A DNA stretch of 64,000 nucleotides from Quercus robur. Its lineage: Eukaryota > Streptophyta > Magnoliopsida > Fagales > Fagaceae. The notes under the pieces were generated by a model, which was not told the origin of the DNA, searched no databases, and was given only the letters and a program-made list of their open reading frames with translations. The stretch spans positions 63,068,290 through 63,132,289 of the forward strand of contig NC_065537.1 in assembly GCF_932294415.1 (NCBI RefSeq). The letters run 5' to 3'. Shown piece by piece: positions 49,142 to 60,442 of the stretch (positions are counted from its first letter, which is position 1; every line of letters starts with the position of its first letter). Both the position numbers and the translations under genes were made by a program.

Positions 49142-50888
49142 ATATTGAGAAACTATTACATATTTTAGAAATGTATGGTTTAAAAAAATGTAAGCTAATA
49201 TTATGTATAATTAATTTTTTTATTAAATGTATAATTGTGGTTATTTTTAATTGTACTTATGCATATGCATGGAGCTATACACTAGTAGTAGTGATAATAG
49301 AAGAAAATACTAACACCAACCTTTATGGTACAAATTAATGGGTGCATAACACCTCATTCTTGCACATGTCAATAATTTAATTGACCCTTATAAAATCCTC
49401 TTCTTGAGAATGCATTTTATGAGACAATCTTTTATATGAGACAACCTCATTAGAAATTTCTCTCTATCTATCACAATTTGTAAAATTGGGAAGTGAAACT
49501 CGTGTGAGACTCACACATGTTGTGAAATAGATATCTTATAAAGCTGTCTTATAAGATAATTTTTTTCATTCTATGATCAAAATCTTCTAGAGTTGACACA
49601 ATGCTGAAATACGGTCAATTTTAAACAAGTGTCATGTTTGTGTTGCTTGTGCACCAAACTTAAGTTATTTATACATTATTGCCTAAAACAGAAGTCATTT
49701 ATACACTAATTAAAAATTGCTTTTTCTTTTTTAAGGCATAAGAAACTCTAAAACAGTGGTAAATTATGAAACAGCCTTTGGGATATTCATTTCAATAATC
49801 TGTGACGAATGGGTGACCAACAGTAGTACTACATACATTTTTTTTTTTTTAAACAATATTTTCACATATGTTTGAAATAGTCAATGAAAAATAGTAATAA
49901 AAACAAAAGTGGTTGATACATTTAGAATGTGTTATTCATCATTAACCGTTGATCATTTGTATGAAAATTGTTGTGAAAAGAGTTACGTCTATATATAGTA
50001 TTATGAAATCTAAATAACATGCCTCGGATATCCTGGGGAACTCCAATTTGAAGACTCTGGTCTTTGAACTTTGAAGGAGACTCATCCATCCAGAATATCT
50101 TTCAAGCCAACTGGGATTTCTTTTCTTTTCTTTTATGAATTTTGGACTTTTTGTCATGATGTTGTTAGTGGCTCAAATTCGAGTGGAATCCTTTGATAGA
50201 GAATCATAATCTAACTGAAATTGGAGCTATCCGAAACGTGATCCTTGCTTTGAACTTTGAAGTGACAAAAAACCAATGAGTTATTTTCAGAACAAAACCA
50301 ATTTTACATTTATTCTTACAACCATTTTATGTGATAGACATTAATGAATTATCTGTTATTTTTATATAGACTCATCATTTATTTTTTTTATCATTCATAG
50401 TTAGTCATCTTATAATTATGAAATTATGCGTGAAATTACTTGTGTTACTAATATTTTTCACGATTAATTACATTCAACAAGAGTTTCACCAATTTTTTTC
50501 ACACCATCCCTCATTTTTTGCGTTGGTACTTGGTGGGCCTAATTGAAACCTATCTCAAATATTAAGACTTAATTCTCTAAAATAATGAGGATTTTAGTTT
50601 TGGCTAATCTGTAGTCCGTTATCCAAAAACGTTTTACCCCTGCAAACGTGTTATCAAAACACTTATCCGCAATGTTATTAAAAAAAAAAAAACTTATCCA
50701 CAAACCATTTATCCCTACAAATGTGTTACACCTGCAATAGAAAGAGAAAGAAGGAAACAAATAAGAGAAAAGCAAGAATGGACAGCATGTTGTGACATGC
50801 ATATTTACATTTTTTTTTTAAAAAATGAAGCTGTTTAATGGGGCTTGCAGTAACAAATTTGGGCAATGAAATAATCTGAAAACATAGC
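48843..50888. other. Noncoding AT-rich DNA upstream of P450 copy 2
   Basis: Contains (TA)n at about 49107-49129, and CCAATTAGATT...-type repeats continuing from the microsatellite. No exon recognised. Confidence 0.45.
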
Positions 50889-50954
50889 CTAAATAAAGAT
50901 AGTATTTGACATGCATGTCATCTAAATAAAGAAAGTATTTGACATGCATGTCAT
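50889..50954. promoter_or_regulatory. 33-bp tandem repeat with two RY (CATGCATG) motifs
   Basis: CTAAATAAAGAAAGTATTTG and GACATGCATGTC repeat twice with a 33-bp period. The 12-bp palindromes at 50908-50919 and 50941-50952 contain CATGCATG, the RY element bound by B3 factors of the ABI3/FUS3/LEC2 type. They lie about 390-430 bp upstream of the P450 copy 2 start codon. Confidence 0.6.
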
Positions 50955-51241
50955 CTATAAGTAAAGTTGTTAATTTGGTCTGCCATTTTTTAATGTTAAT
51001 TGGCTTCTAATGTGAAATTGCCAAGTTGGAGCAAACGAAAATTGGGAAAAACTTTTGTGTAGGGCCGCACGAGGTTGACATCGTGTGCAACCCAAAACCA
51101 CAAAAATTGAAAAGGAAAAAGTAAATTTTGAAATATTATTGAATTAAAATATGATAGCCACATATTCCAGTTACGTATTGTCATCTAACTAATTACTACT
51201 ATAAGTATTTAACCAAAAAAAAAAAGAAAAAAAAATTACTA

Positions 51242-51250
51242 CTATAAGTA
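51242..51250 (+). promoter_or_regulatory. Possible TATA-like box of P450 copy 2
   Basis: CTATAAGTA about 90 bp before the ATG at 51337. Weak match. Confidence 0.3.
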
Positions 51251-51336
51251 CACCTAGTGTTCCATGCACCAATGCATACAAAACCCTATTCCCAAACATA
51301 GAGCTTCTTTTCTTGTCCGCAGTGCTCCCATTCACA

Positions 51337-54204
51337 ATGCCCTCCTTTCCCCTCTATTCGTGCCTCTTCTTCTTCTTCTTGTTTACCATAGTTTTTTATT
51401 GGAAGAGGTCTAAAGCCAAAGGCCAAAGCCATGAGTTGCCAACAGGGCCATGGAAATTGCCTTTTATAGGGAATTTGCACCAACTAGTTTTCTCTCTACC
51501 ACATCTATCTTTGAGAGACTTAGCCATGAAATATGGACCTATTATGCAATTACAACTGTGTGAGGTCATGGCTATAATCATTTCATCTCCAAAAGTAGTT
51601 GAAGAAGTGCTGAAGACGCATGATGCTGCTTTGGCAAATAGGCCAATTGTTCTTGCCATTGAAGTTATGTGTGTTAGGTTCTAAATGTTTAGAACAATTG
51701 GCAAATCGTGAACATAAATTTGTCTAGATATAGATCTTAGAGTCTATAGGTATTATTAGACAATGCTCAAGGTGATTCAAATCAAGATTCAAGAACATAC
51801 AAGCTGCAGGAAGAAGACTTCATATTCTGTCTGGTTCGATCGATCGAAAGACAGGCTCGACCGATCGAAAATCGTATCTGCAGAATTTTAATTAAGCCCA
51901 AACAGCAGTTCAAACCCATTTAGGATTAGGGTTTCTAATCTACTTCTCCCAGTATATAAAGGAAACCCTAAGCACGTTTTTATGTGGCTTTTCAGAGAGA
52001 AAAGAGTGTGCCTCTTTTGTATTTAGGGTTTTGTTCCTAAAAATCTCTCTTATGTCTTCTACCGGTGCTATTCCTTAAAGAATCTCAAGATCCGATATTG
52101 TAGAAGTTGCTGCCTTCTCTTGTCATCAAAGGTGTTGATGATCTAAACCTTCAAGAGTGGTCTTGGAGTCACAAACAGGAGAATTTGAGTTGCTAAACCT
52201 TTGAGTGGGATCTCAAAGTCACAAACGGGGGTGTTTGTGTTTTGCAAAGGTCAAAGAAAGAAGGAGTCCGTAGATTTGGAGCTTGCACGTGGTCGTGTCA
52301 GTAAGTTCTACTAGTTGGTAGCAATAAGAAGTCGACCATGGGGGCTTGTAAGTCTTATTGTATGAATTTCGATTCTTTCTAGTGGATTTGCTTTTTACCT
52401 TGAGGATAGCTAGGTTAAATCATCCCCAGGTTTTTTATCGGTTTGGTTTTCCTGGGTGATCATATCATTGTCTTATTTATTTTCCACTGCTTTGCTTGAT
52501 TTGATCTTTGTTTTTGTATAACCTAGACTTGTTTAATTGGACTATGTAACAACTTGGCTAATTACCTAGGTTAAATCAATTGTTTTAAGGGGTCTAAAAA
52601 CTAACAATGTGCTATGGTAATTCAGGTATAGTCTTCGCTCCCTATGGTGATTATTGGAGACAAATGAGAAAAATTTGTCTCAAAGCTCCTGAGTGCCAAG
52701 CGAGTCCAGTCATTTAGCAGAATTAGAGAAGAAGTGGTAAATAATCTTGTTGAATCCATTTCCTTGTCAGAGGGAGTTCCAGTCAATCTCAGTGAGAAGA
52801 TCTTCCTCTCAACATATTGTACAGCTTTCAGGGCAGCCATTGGGAAGAAGTGCAAATATGAAAAAGAATTCATATCATTAATCAAGGAAATGTTTACTCT
52901 AGGTGGAGCCTTTGACTTACCTGATTTCTTCCCTTCACTAAAGTTCCTTGGCTTCCTTACAGGAATCAAGCCCGCATTGTTGAAAACGCATAGAAATACA
53001 GACAAAATTCTGAATGATATAATCAACGATCATAAAAAGAAAAGAAGTTCCATTTCAGCTAAAAAAAGTGAAGAAAGTGATAATGATGATATGATTGATG
53101 TGCTTCTGAAACTTCAGGAAACCGGCGATCTTGGATTTAACGTCACAAGCAACCACATCAAAGCTGTCACACTGGTATTTTTTTGTGCAATTGTGCTTCC
53201 CCTTTTATTTTTTTTTTCTTCCTCTCAATTAGTAAATGCGCAGTTTTATACATATAGTTTTACAAGGATTCTTTTACTCCATAAAATGGTGAGCGATTAT
53301 TTGAGGTATGTGCCTTCGCGTATTTTGCCACACCATATTCTTTTGAGTGGTAGACTTCGTAGTTTATAAGCCAAATAGATTTAGTGCAGAAAAAAAATTT
53401 GTCTCTTGACATAAATTTCATTTACACGTAACAATTATCAACATCCAAAATTCACAAAATTAGGAATTTTGAAGGAAAATCACATATACATACACAAATT
53501 ATAAAGCAACCCTATTTTGCTTAGTATTAAATGCTCTTCTCGATCACAATGTAATTGTAAGTCAACATCATTTTTCAGGAGGTCTTTTTTGCGGGAAGTG
53601 AGACTTCAGCAACCACAATTGAATGGGCAATGTCAGAATTAATTAAAAACCCAAGAGTAATGGAGAAGGCACAAGCAGAAGTGCGACAAGTTCTTGAAGG
53701 ACAGAGAAATTTTGATGAGGCAGACATTCAAAAGCTAGATTACATGAAATTAGTGGTAAAAGAAACTTTGCGATTACACCCTGCTGGTCCCTTGATCACC
53801 AGAGAAGCAAGAGAAAAATGTGAAATTAATGGGTATGAGATACCGAACAACACCACAGTAATCATTAATGCATGGGCTATTGGGAGAGATCCTTAATATT
53901 GGATTGATTCTGAATGCTTCTCCCCGAGAGGTTTCAAGATTCTCTTATTGATTTTAAAGGGTCCAACTTTGGATTCATTCCATTTGGAGGTGGTAGACGG
54001 ATATGTCCAGGCATATCATTTGCTCTTGCAAATATTGAACTCGTTCTTTCTCGATTGTTATATCACTTTAATTGGAAACTCCCTAATGAGATCAAACCAA
54101 AAGAACTTGACATGTCTGAGAGTTTTGGAATATCTTGTAGGAGAAAAAGTGATTTGTACCTAATTGCCACTCCTTTGAAACCTCTTCTTCATGAAAGACA
54201 CTAA
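51337..54204 (+). pseudogene. Cytochrome P450 (CYP71 clan) copy 2, four lesions
   Basis: Exon 1 begins at ATG 51337 with a membrane anchor (CLFFFFLFTIVFYW), the hinge PTGPWKLPFIGNL, and SLRDLAMKYGPIMQL. A solo LTR (51672-52606) splits it after AIEVM. It resumes with FAPYGDYWRQMRKIC, then loses two bases near 52682 (relative to copy 3). The frame is regained at 52734 and runs to the exon end at 53174. Intron 53175-53578 (GT-AG). Exon 2 has AGSETSATT, KETLR, and [10 protein letters not shown], but carries a stop (TAA for Glu after GRDP, at 53894-53896) and a one-base loss in the PERF region near 53925. It ends at 54202-54204. Enzymes of this clan oxidise terpenoids and other specialised metabolites on the ER. 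This copy cannot make one. Confidence 0.93.
51672..52606 (+). mobile_element. Solo LTR in P450 copy 2 exon 1
   Basis: TGTTAGGTTCTAAATG to AAAAACTAACA, 935 bp, with a perfect ATGTG target duplication (51667-51671 and 52607-52611). The ends themselves form TGTTAG/CTAACA inverted repeats. P450 copy 3 gives the uninterrupted sequence. There is no internal region, so recombination removed it. Confidence 0.94.
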
Positions 54205-54821
54205 ATAATAGGGTTGCAAATATATTATGTGAGGATATTTCAAGATAAAGTGATAAGGTGGTTGGTTGTACTTTGTTTAATTAGGTTATTTAAATTAAAC
54301 AATAAGCTGAGTATTATTAGTTAGCCAAAGTTGTTATTATGTTTGGTATGTAATATTTTTTAAGAAGTATTGATCTTTAAGTTCTTCATAAATTTGAGGG
54401 AGTGTTGGCATCTAGTGTGTCCTATTTAAATAATGTATATGTTGAATCATGAATGAAATAATTATGTGGAAGTCCGAAGTTTATTCATGTTTAATTTTTT
54501 TCTAGTTTTGATTTACCACAATCAAAAATTGATACACGAGTGCACACAACTAAGAAAGTGGCGCTTAGATTCAAAGGTGTGAATACAACTACATATATAT
54601 GCACTATATACACATGCATATGCATATATTCAGACAGAATTCCAAAAACACTATGAACCCTAAATCTAGTAGTGTGCTATTTTTATAATATCTTAATCAA
54701 ATGTGCATGCATGGAACACACGCGTTGAATAATTTGAAACATACAAAAGGTATAAATTAAAACAACGGGAAATCATTAACTCTAAACTAAATTGTATGAA
54801 CATTAAATAAGTCATAATACC

Positions 54822-55003
54822 ATCATACACTCTTGACGCGATGGTCATTCCAAAAGTATAAATGTTTGTGTGGTGTGGCAGGCAAGGGCGGAGGTTCAAG
54901 TCTCAAAAAATGACATTCACATATATTTGCACTTAGATTAGATTAGAGTAAAATTTCTATCTTGTAAAAAGAAAAAGAAAAAAGAAAAAAAAAGGGACTT
55001 TGT
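54822..55003 (+). mobile_element. tRNA-derived SINE
   Basis: Box A-like GACGCGATGGTCATTCC, box B-like GGAGGTTCAAGTCTC and an A-rich tail (54966-54993). Flanks AATACC and AGTACC are the probable duplication. The paralogous site at about 8166-8176 (GAATACCAAACATTT) lacks it. Related to the SINE at 15558-15684. Confidence 0.85.
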
Positions 55004-55112
55004 AGTACCAAACATTTAAAAAATTGAATTACATAGTGAATAATAATCATGAATAGAATTGGAATTTGAAATACTCTTATCAAACCCTAATATAATTTTC
55101 AACACGACAATA

Positions 55113-56746
55113 AATTAATTTATTAGTAAATGATGATGTGACATCCTCTTCTTATTGGTGGGTGTAAAGCCTCTAGCGTAACTCAATAACAATTTATTTA
55201 ATATCTTATTTCACAAATTAAATAAGATATTAAATAGTTGTGTGAGAAATTGTATTTAATTTATTAGTAACTGATGATGTGACATCATCTTCTTATTGGT
55301 GGGTGTAAATCCTTATGGATTTTATATACTAATAATTACACCAATGTCTCTAGCGTAACTCAATAACAATCTATTTAATATCTTATTTCACAAATTAAAT
55401 GAGATATTAAATGGTTGTGTGAGAAATTGTACTTAATTTATTAATAAATGATGATGTGACATCCCCTTCTTATTGGTGGGTGTAAAGCCCCTAGGGTAAC
55501 TCAATAACAATCTATTTAATATCTTATTTCACAAATTAAATAGGATATTAAATGGTTGTGTGAAAAATTGTACTTAATTTATTAGTAAATGATGATGTGA
55601 CATCCTCTTCTTATTGGTGGGTGTAAATCCTTATAAATATGGTTGTTTGAAAAATTGTATTTAATTTATTAGTAGATGATGATGTGACATCCTCTTCTTA
55701 TTAGTGGGTGTAAATCCTTATAAATTTTATATATTAATTATTACACCAAAGCCTTTAGCGTAACTCAATAACAGTCTATTTAATATCTTATTTCACAAAT
55801 TTAATAAGATATTAAATGGTTGTTTGAGAAATTGTATTTAATTTATTAATAAATGATGATATGACATCCTCTTCTTATTGATGGGTGTAAAGCCTCTAGC
55901 GTAACTCGATAACAATCTATTTAATATCTTATTTCACAAATTAAATAAGATATTAAATGGTTGTGTGAGAAATTGTACTTAATTTATTAGTAAATGATGA
56001 TGTGACATCCTTTTCTTATTGGTGGGTGTAAATCCTTATAAATATGGCTGTTTGAGAAATTGTATTTAATTTATTAGTAAATGATGATGTGACATCCTCT
56101 TCATATTAGTGGGTGTAAATCCTTATAAATTTTATACACTAATTATTACACCAAAGCCTTTAGCGTAACTCAATAACAGTCTATTTAATATCTTATTTCA
56201 CAAATTAAATAAGATATTAAATGATTGTTTGAAAAATTGTATTTAATTTATTAATAAATGATGATGTGACATCTTCTTCTTATTGGTGGGTGTAAAGCCT
56301 CTAGCATAACTCGATAATAATCTATTTAATATCTTATTTCACAAATTAAATAAGATATTAAATAGTTCTGTGAGAAATTGTACTTAATTTATTAGTAAAT
56401 GATGATGTGACATCTTCTTTTTATTGGTGGGTATAAATCCTTATAAATATGGTTGGTTGAGAAATTGTATTTAATTTATTAGTAAATGATGATGTGACAT
56501 CCTCTTCTTATTAGTGGGTGTAAATCCTTATAAATTTTATACACTAATTATTACACCAAAGCCTTTAGCGAAACTCAATAACAGTCTATTTAATATCTAA
56601 TTTCACAAATTAAATAAGATATTAAATGGTTGTTTGAAAATTTGTATTTAATTTATTAGTAAATGATGATGTGAAATCCTCTTCTTATTGGTGGGTGTAA
56701 ATCCTTATAAATTTTATACACTAATTATTACACCAAAGCCTCTAGA
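55113..56746. repeat. Higher-order tandem array with hairpin units
   Basis: Twelve copies of GATGATGTGACATCCTCTTC-type text start at 55132, 55273, 55450, 55591, 55678, 55854, 55996, 56083, 56260, 56401, 56488 and 56664. Spacings run 141, 177, 141, 87, 176, 142, 87, 177, 141, 87, 176: a higher-order unit of about 405 bp (141+87+176) present three times plus a partial first one. Eight copies carry a near-perfect hairpin, TTTAATATCTTATTT, an 8-base loop CACAAATT, then AAATAAGATATTAAA. It ends about 120 bp before the P450 copy 3 start codon. Confidence 0.93.
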
Positions 56747-56757
56747 GTGTATAGCCT

Positions 56758-56766
56758 CCATAAATA
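56758..56766 (+). promoter_or_regulatory. Possible TATA-like box of P450 copy 3
   Basis: CCATAAATA about 100 bp before the ATG at 56867 and just after the tandem array. Confidence 0.35.
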
Positions 56767-58503
56767 CAAAGAACCGAGCTAGGTGCAATATATTGTTCCA
56801 TGCATCTTTTTGATCTACGAATGCAATACCTTTGCCGTAAAATAAAAGTTTCGGTGCTCGTTCCCAATGCTGCAAGTATTCCCCTTTCCACTTTTAACTT
56901 GGATATTCTTGTTTATCCTTGTTGTTTATTGGAAAATATCTAAAGCTAAGGGCCAAAGCCATAATTTGCCCCCAGGGCCATGGAAACTGCCTCTTATAGG
57001 CAATTTGCACCACCTAGTTTTTTCTCTTCCACATCGATCTTTGAGAGACTTAGCCAAGAAATATGGATCTATTATGCAACTACAACTGGGTGAGGTCTTG
57101 GCTATAATAATTTCATCACCAAAAGTAGTTGAAGAAGTGCTGAAGACGCATGATACTGCTTTGGCAAATCGGCCAATTGTTCTTGCTGTTGAAGTTACGT
57201 CCTATGATAATTCAAGTTTTGTCTTTGTTCCCTATGGTGATTATTGGAGACAAATGCGAAAGATTTGTGTCACAAAACTCCTGAGTTCCAAGCGCGTCCA
57301 GTCATTTAGAAGAATAAGAGAAGGAGAGGTAAATAATCTTGTTGAATCCATTTCCTTGTCAGATGGACTTCCAAACAATCTAAAGTGAGAAAATCTTGTC
57401 CTCAACATATAGTATAGCTGCCAGGGCAACCTTTGGAAGGAAGTGCAAATATGAAAAGGAATTCATAACATTAATCAAGGAAACGTCTACTCTAAGCGGA
57501 GGCTTTGACTTTCCTGATTTGTTCCCTTCACTAAAGTTCCTTGGCTTCCTTAGTGGAATGAAGTCTAGGTTGGAGAAAATACAAAAAAACTTCGATAGGA
57601 TTCTTGATGATATAGTCAACGAGCATAAGATGAAAAGAAGTTCTTCTTCAACCAACAAACATGAACCAGGGGATGATGATGATGATGATCTAGTTGATGT
57701 GCTTCTCAAACCTCAGGAGATGGGTGGGCTTGAATTTAATGTCACAAGCAACCACATCAAAGCTGTTACTCAGGTATACAATTAAGATCCATCAATGTAT
57801 TTTCCCTTTTCTTCTTAATATATTTTATCTTTAACTATTAATTAAGCAAAGTTATACTAATATTCTTTAGCAAAAAAAAAAAAAAAAAAACATTATACAA
57901 ATGTTAGAATTAGAATTATGATTTTTCAACAGATAGATATGTGCTTGTTTTGTTTGACTTTTTTTTTTTATATTTTATTTATAATGAATTTGTTAGAGTT
58001 AAGCTATATTTTTAAAGTAAAATAAACCAATAAAAATAATTGGTGCCGGCTTGTTTGATATGGCTTGTATGGAAGGGGTGGGATGGACATACATTTGAAG
58101 ACATGGAGAGCTCCTTGATTTAATTGAAAACTTTGTTTGCTCGTCTCTTTTCAGTAGGGCCCATAATTGGGGTTTCAAATATTGTTCTTCAATTTTAGAA
58201 TTCCAAGTTAATTTCTCTTAGATATATATATATATATATATATTGGAGACTTCGTAATTGGTCACTATAATTATGTGTTTGAATTTAATTTAAGAACCTA
58301 ATATACTGCAACTAAGATGTTTGTATCAAAGACAAGAGTTGCACGTATATTTTGCTGCAACGTAGATTTTAGAGTGCAATGGACTATTTAAGCCAAATAC
58401 AAGGGATAAGTATATGCAGTTCCATAAACAAATTATCTTTTGACATTAATTTCATGTGCACAAAAAGAATTAATTTCCACGTTATGAATTTAAGAATTTT
58501 GAA

Positions 58504-58535
<32 letters not shown>

Positions 58536-59049
58536 GCGGCGCCACGTTATGCTCAGGGTGTTCCTAGGAACACCCTGAGCTGGAAATTTTTTTTTTTATA
58601 TATATTAATTAAATTTTTTTTATTTGTTTATCCTTAAAAAAAAAAATTAGGAACACCCTCCATCAAATTAGGAACACCCTTAATAATAAAAAAATATATA
58701 TTTGTTCTACTTTCAAGCCCAGGAAAAAAAAATGGTAACAGAACAAGAGGCATGCCCACGGATTCTCAAAAAATATCAACGGACGGCAAGCCCACGGCAA
58801 GACCAACATCAAGCCCATGACAAGCCCAACAGATGGTAGCAAACCCAGTAACCCACGGATTCTCAAAAAAAAAAAAAAAAAAAAAACCCTAACCTAATAT
58901 ATTGAAATCAGATCCGGCCTCAAAACAGAACCCAAATTAAAAACTCTCTCTCAGTCTCTACTCTCTATCTCTAAAAAAAAGTCCGAAACTTTTCTAAAAT
59001 CCTAATTGAAAAAGAAAGAAGCAAAAGGGTCTCTCTCTCTGTGTCACAC

Positions 59050-59328
59050 TCACTTGGGAGTAGGAGCGGTGCTGAAGAGGCTGGCATTTTGGAGCTCGAT
59101 TTCGGTGAGTTGTTGGTCGCGGTCCATCTCGATGATGAGTGGCACAGCCAGGACCAGGAAGGTGGTGCCGGCGATCCACGCCGCCTTGCCAGTGCTACGG
59201 AGGAGCTTCTTGGACACGACGGCGGCTTTGGAGGCGGCGTGCTTGGCGTGGATGACGATGGACGACTGGGATACGTTGCGGCTGGCCCTGGATATGAGGG
59301 AATGTTTGCTTTCCTTGCCTTGGGTCAT
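59050..59328 (-). CDS. TOM9-2: TOM9-2-like mitochondrial import receptor subunit (TOM22 type), in a hAT element
   Basis: Plant TOM9 is the short form of TOM22, a single-pass outer-membrane subunit of the translocase that imports mitochondrial preproteins. From ATG 59328-59326 the product is 92 residues, like known TOM9 proteins (about 90-100). It shows a Ser- and Ala-rich cytosolic part (LISRASRNVSQSS), then KKLLRSTGKAAWIAGTT, the membrane span FLVLAVPLIIEM, and DRDQQLTEIELQNAS toward the C terminus. No break is seen, but the N-terminal end is low-complexity and continues open upstream without ATG, so the natural start could be altered. Flanking 3' sequence is included. It lies between hAT ends in a P450 intron, opposite in strand to the P450. 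It may be a captured gene copy; expression is unknown. Confidence 0.8.
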   Translation of the reverse strand: MTQGKESKHSLISRASRNVSQSSIVIHAKHAASKAAVVSKKLLRSTGKAAWIAGTTFLVLAVPLIIEMDRDQQLTEIELQNASLFSTAPTPK

Positions 59329-60071
59329 TCGCTTTTTCCCTTGGGTCACTCCTTTCTCTGATCTGTCGGAGGAGGAGTTTGAAGAGTTGTACACAGGTGT
59401 GACTCTCTCTCTCTCTCTCTAAGTCTTTGAACCGTGAATCTGTGATTGTCATTTGTCTGTTGTGTTGCCTTTTGCTTAGTTTTAGTTTACTGCTTAGTTT
59501 TAGTTTACTTTATAAATTTTTATTAATATTTGCCCTGTTTTTGGAGTTATCCGTTGGTCAGTGTTGGTGTTGGTGTTGTTGGTGTGGTGTTGGTGAGATA
59601 AATTAATTGTATTTTAGTGTTGGTGTTGTGTTTTTGGTGAGATACAATTAATTGGTTTTATTTGATTGGTTCTAGTCTTGTAATTGGGGGGCTTTGGGAC
59701 ATTGGAATTGGGGGTGGATGGGGGCATGGGGCCGGGGTAAATGCACATGGGTGTGTGGATGTGTGCTAATTTATAAAAGACAAACAAATTAATGAAACAT
59801 CTAAATAACAAATAATTGGGGGAAGCAATTAATAAATAATAATTAATAATTTAATTAACCAATACATTATAAAAGACAAACAAATTAAATTATGTTACTA
59901 TATTAGGTTAAATAATAATTAATAATTTTATAATTAATGAAACATTAATATAACAAATTATAGTTTATAAAAGACAAACAAATTAATGAAACAACTAAAC
60001 AACAATAATTAATAATTTTATTAATATTTCAAATGACCTTATAGTTTATCGTTTATTCTTTTGCTAGAATT

Positions 60072-60190
60072 ATGGACAAGTATTTGATAAGAAAACCACG
60101 TACTCAAGATTCATCTCCTATGCAAAATACATCTTCATCTTCTAAGCAAATTCGTGTTGACTTTAACTTAGAAATTCTTGAGGAACACCC
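60072..60190 (+). pseudogene. N-terminal fragment of a hAT-type (TTF zinc finger) transposase
   Basis: ATG at 60072 starts MDKYLIRKPRTQDSS and continues to RVDFNLEILEE, like the beginning of plant zinc-finger MYM/TTF hAT-dimerisation proteins. The reading then runs into the terminal repeat. Zinc finger and catalytic domains are absent. Confidence 0.6.
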
Positions 60191-60442
60191 TGGAAAAAAT
60201 TCCTGGAGTCGCCACTGTATATATATATATATATATAAAGAAACTATGAAATACACTTGCTTACATATTTTCAAGCTTATTATGCTTGTTTGGGAAATTT
60301 TGGCATCTACTCATCATAAGCTTATTATGCTTAATAATAACTTTGAATACACAATGTTTCACGAAATTTTCGCTGCAGCAAGTGAGACTTCAGCGACCAC
60401 GATAGAATGGGCAATGTCAGAATTATTGAAAGTTCAAAAACG

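Larger units (their letters stand above)
58531..60217. mobile_element. Non-autonomous hAT element carrying a TOM9-2-like gene
   Basis: Ends CAATGGCGGCGCCA (left) and CAGTGGCGACTCCA (right, complement) are typical of plant hAT elements, and subterminal AGGGTGTTCC occurs at both ends in inverted orientation. The flanks TATATATA on both sides fit an 8-bp duplication but lie in a TA repeat. At the right end, a short piece of hAT transposase remains (60072-60190). Between them is a reading frame for a mitochondrial import protein on the minus strand. The element lies inside the intron of P450 copy 3. Confidence 0.8.
56867..60442 (+). pseudogene. Cytochrome P450 (CYP71 clan) copy 3, frameshifted and cut by an LTR element
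   Basis: Exon 1 (56867-57773) encodes the anchor, PPGPWKLPLIGNL (residues 35-47), SLRDLAKKYGSIMQLQLGEV, and VPYGDYWRQMRKIC. One extra base near 57384, compared with copy 2, gives a stop at 57386-57388; the next frame continues SEKI...IAARATFGRKCKYEKEF to IKAVTQ and a GT donor. The intron (57774-60362) holds a hAT element. Exon 2 starts about 60363 with IFAAASETSATTIEWAMSELL; the acceptor reads TTTCAC where AG is expected. At 60443 a SIRE-like LTR begins and the rest of exon 2 is not in the window. Upstream lies the tandem array. Same family and orientation as copies 1 and 2. Confidence 0.92.

Noticed and set aside
54841..54900. A functional tRNA gene
   Set aside because: Box A and B-like motifs are present, but the sequence does not fold as a cloverleaf and ends in an A-tail; the empty site shows it is a SINE.
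55113..56746. CRISPR-like array (repeats with hairpins)
   Set aside because: Unit lengths of 87-177 bp, no unique spacers, plant nuclear context: it is a higher-order tandem repeat.
59006..59422. Two plus-strand frames over the TOM9-2 region
   Set aside because: Opposite-strand shadows; the minus strand carries the recognisable protein.
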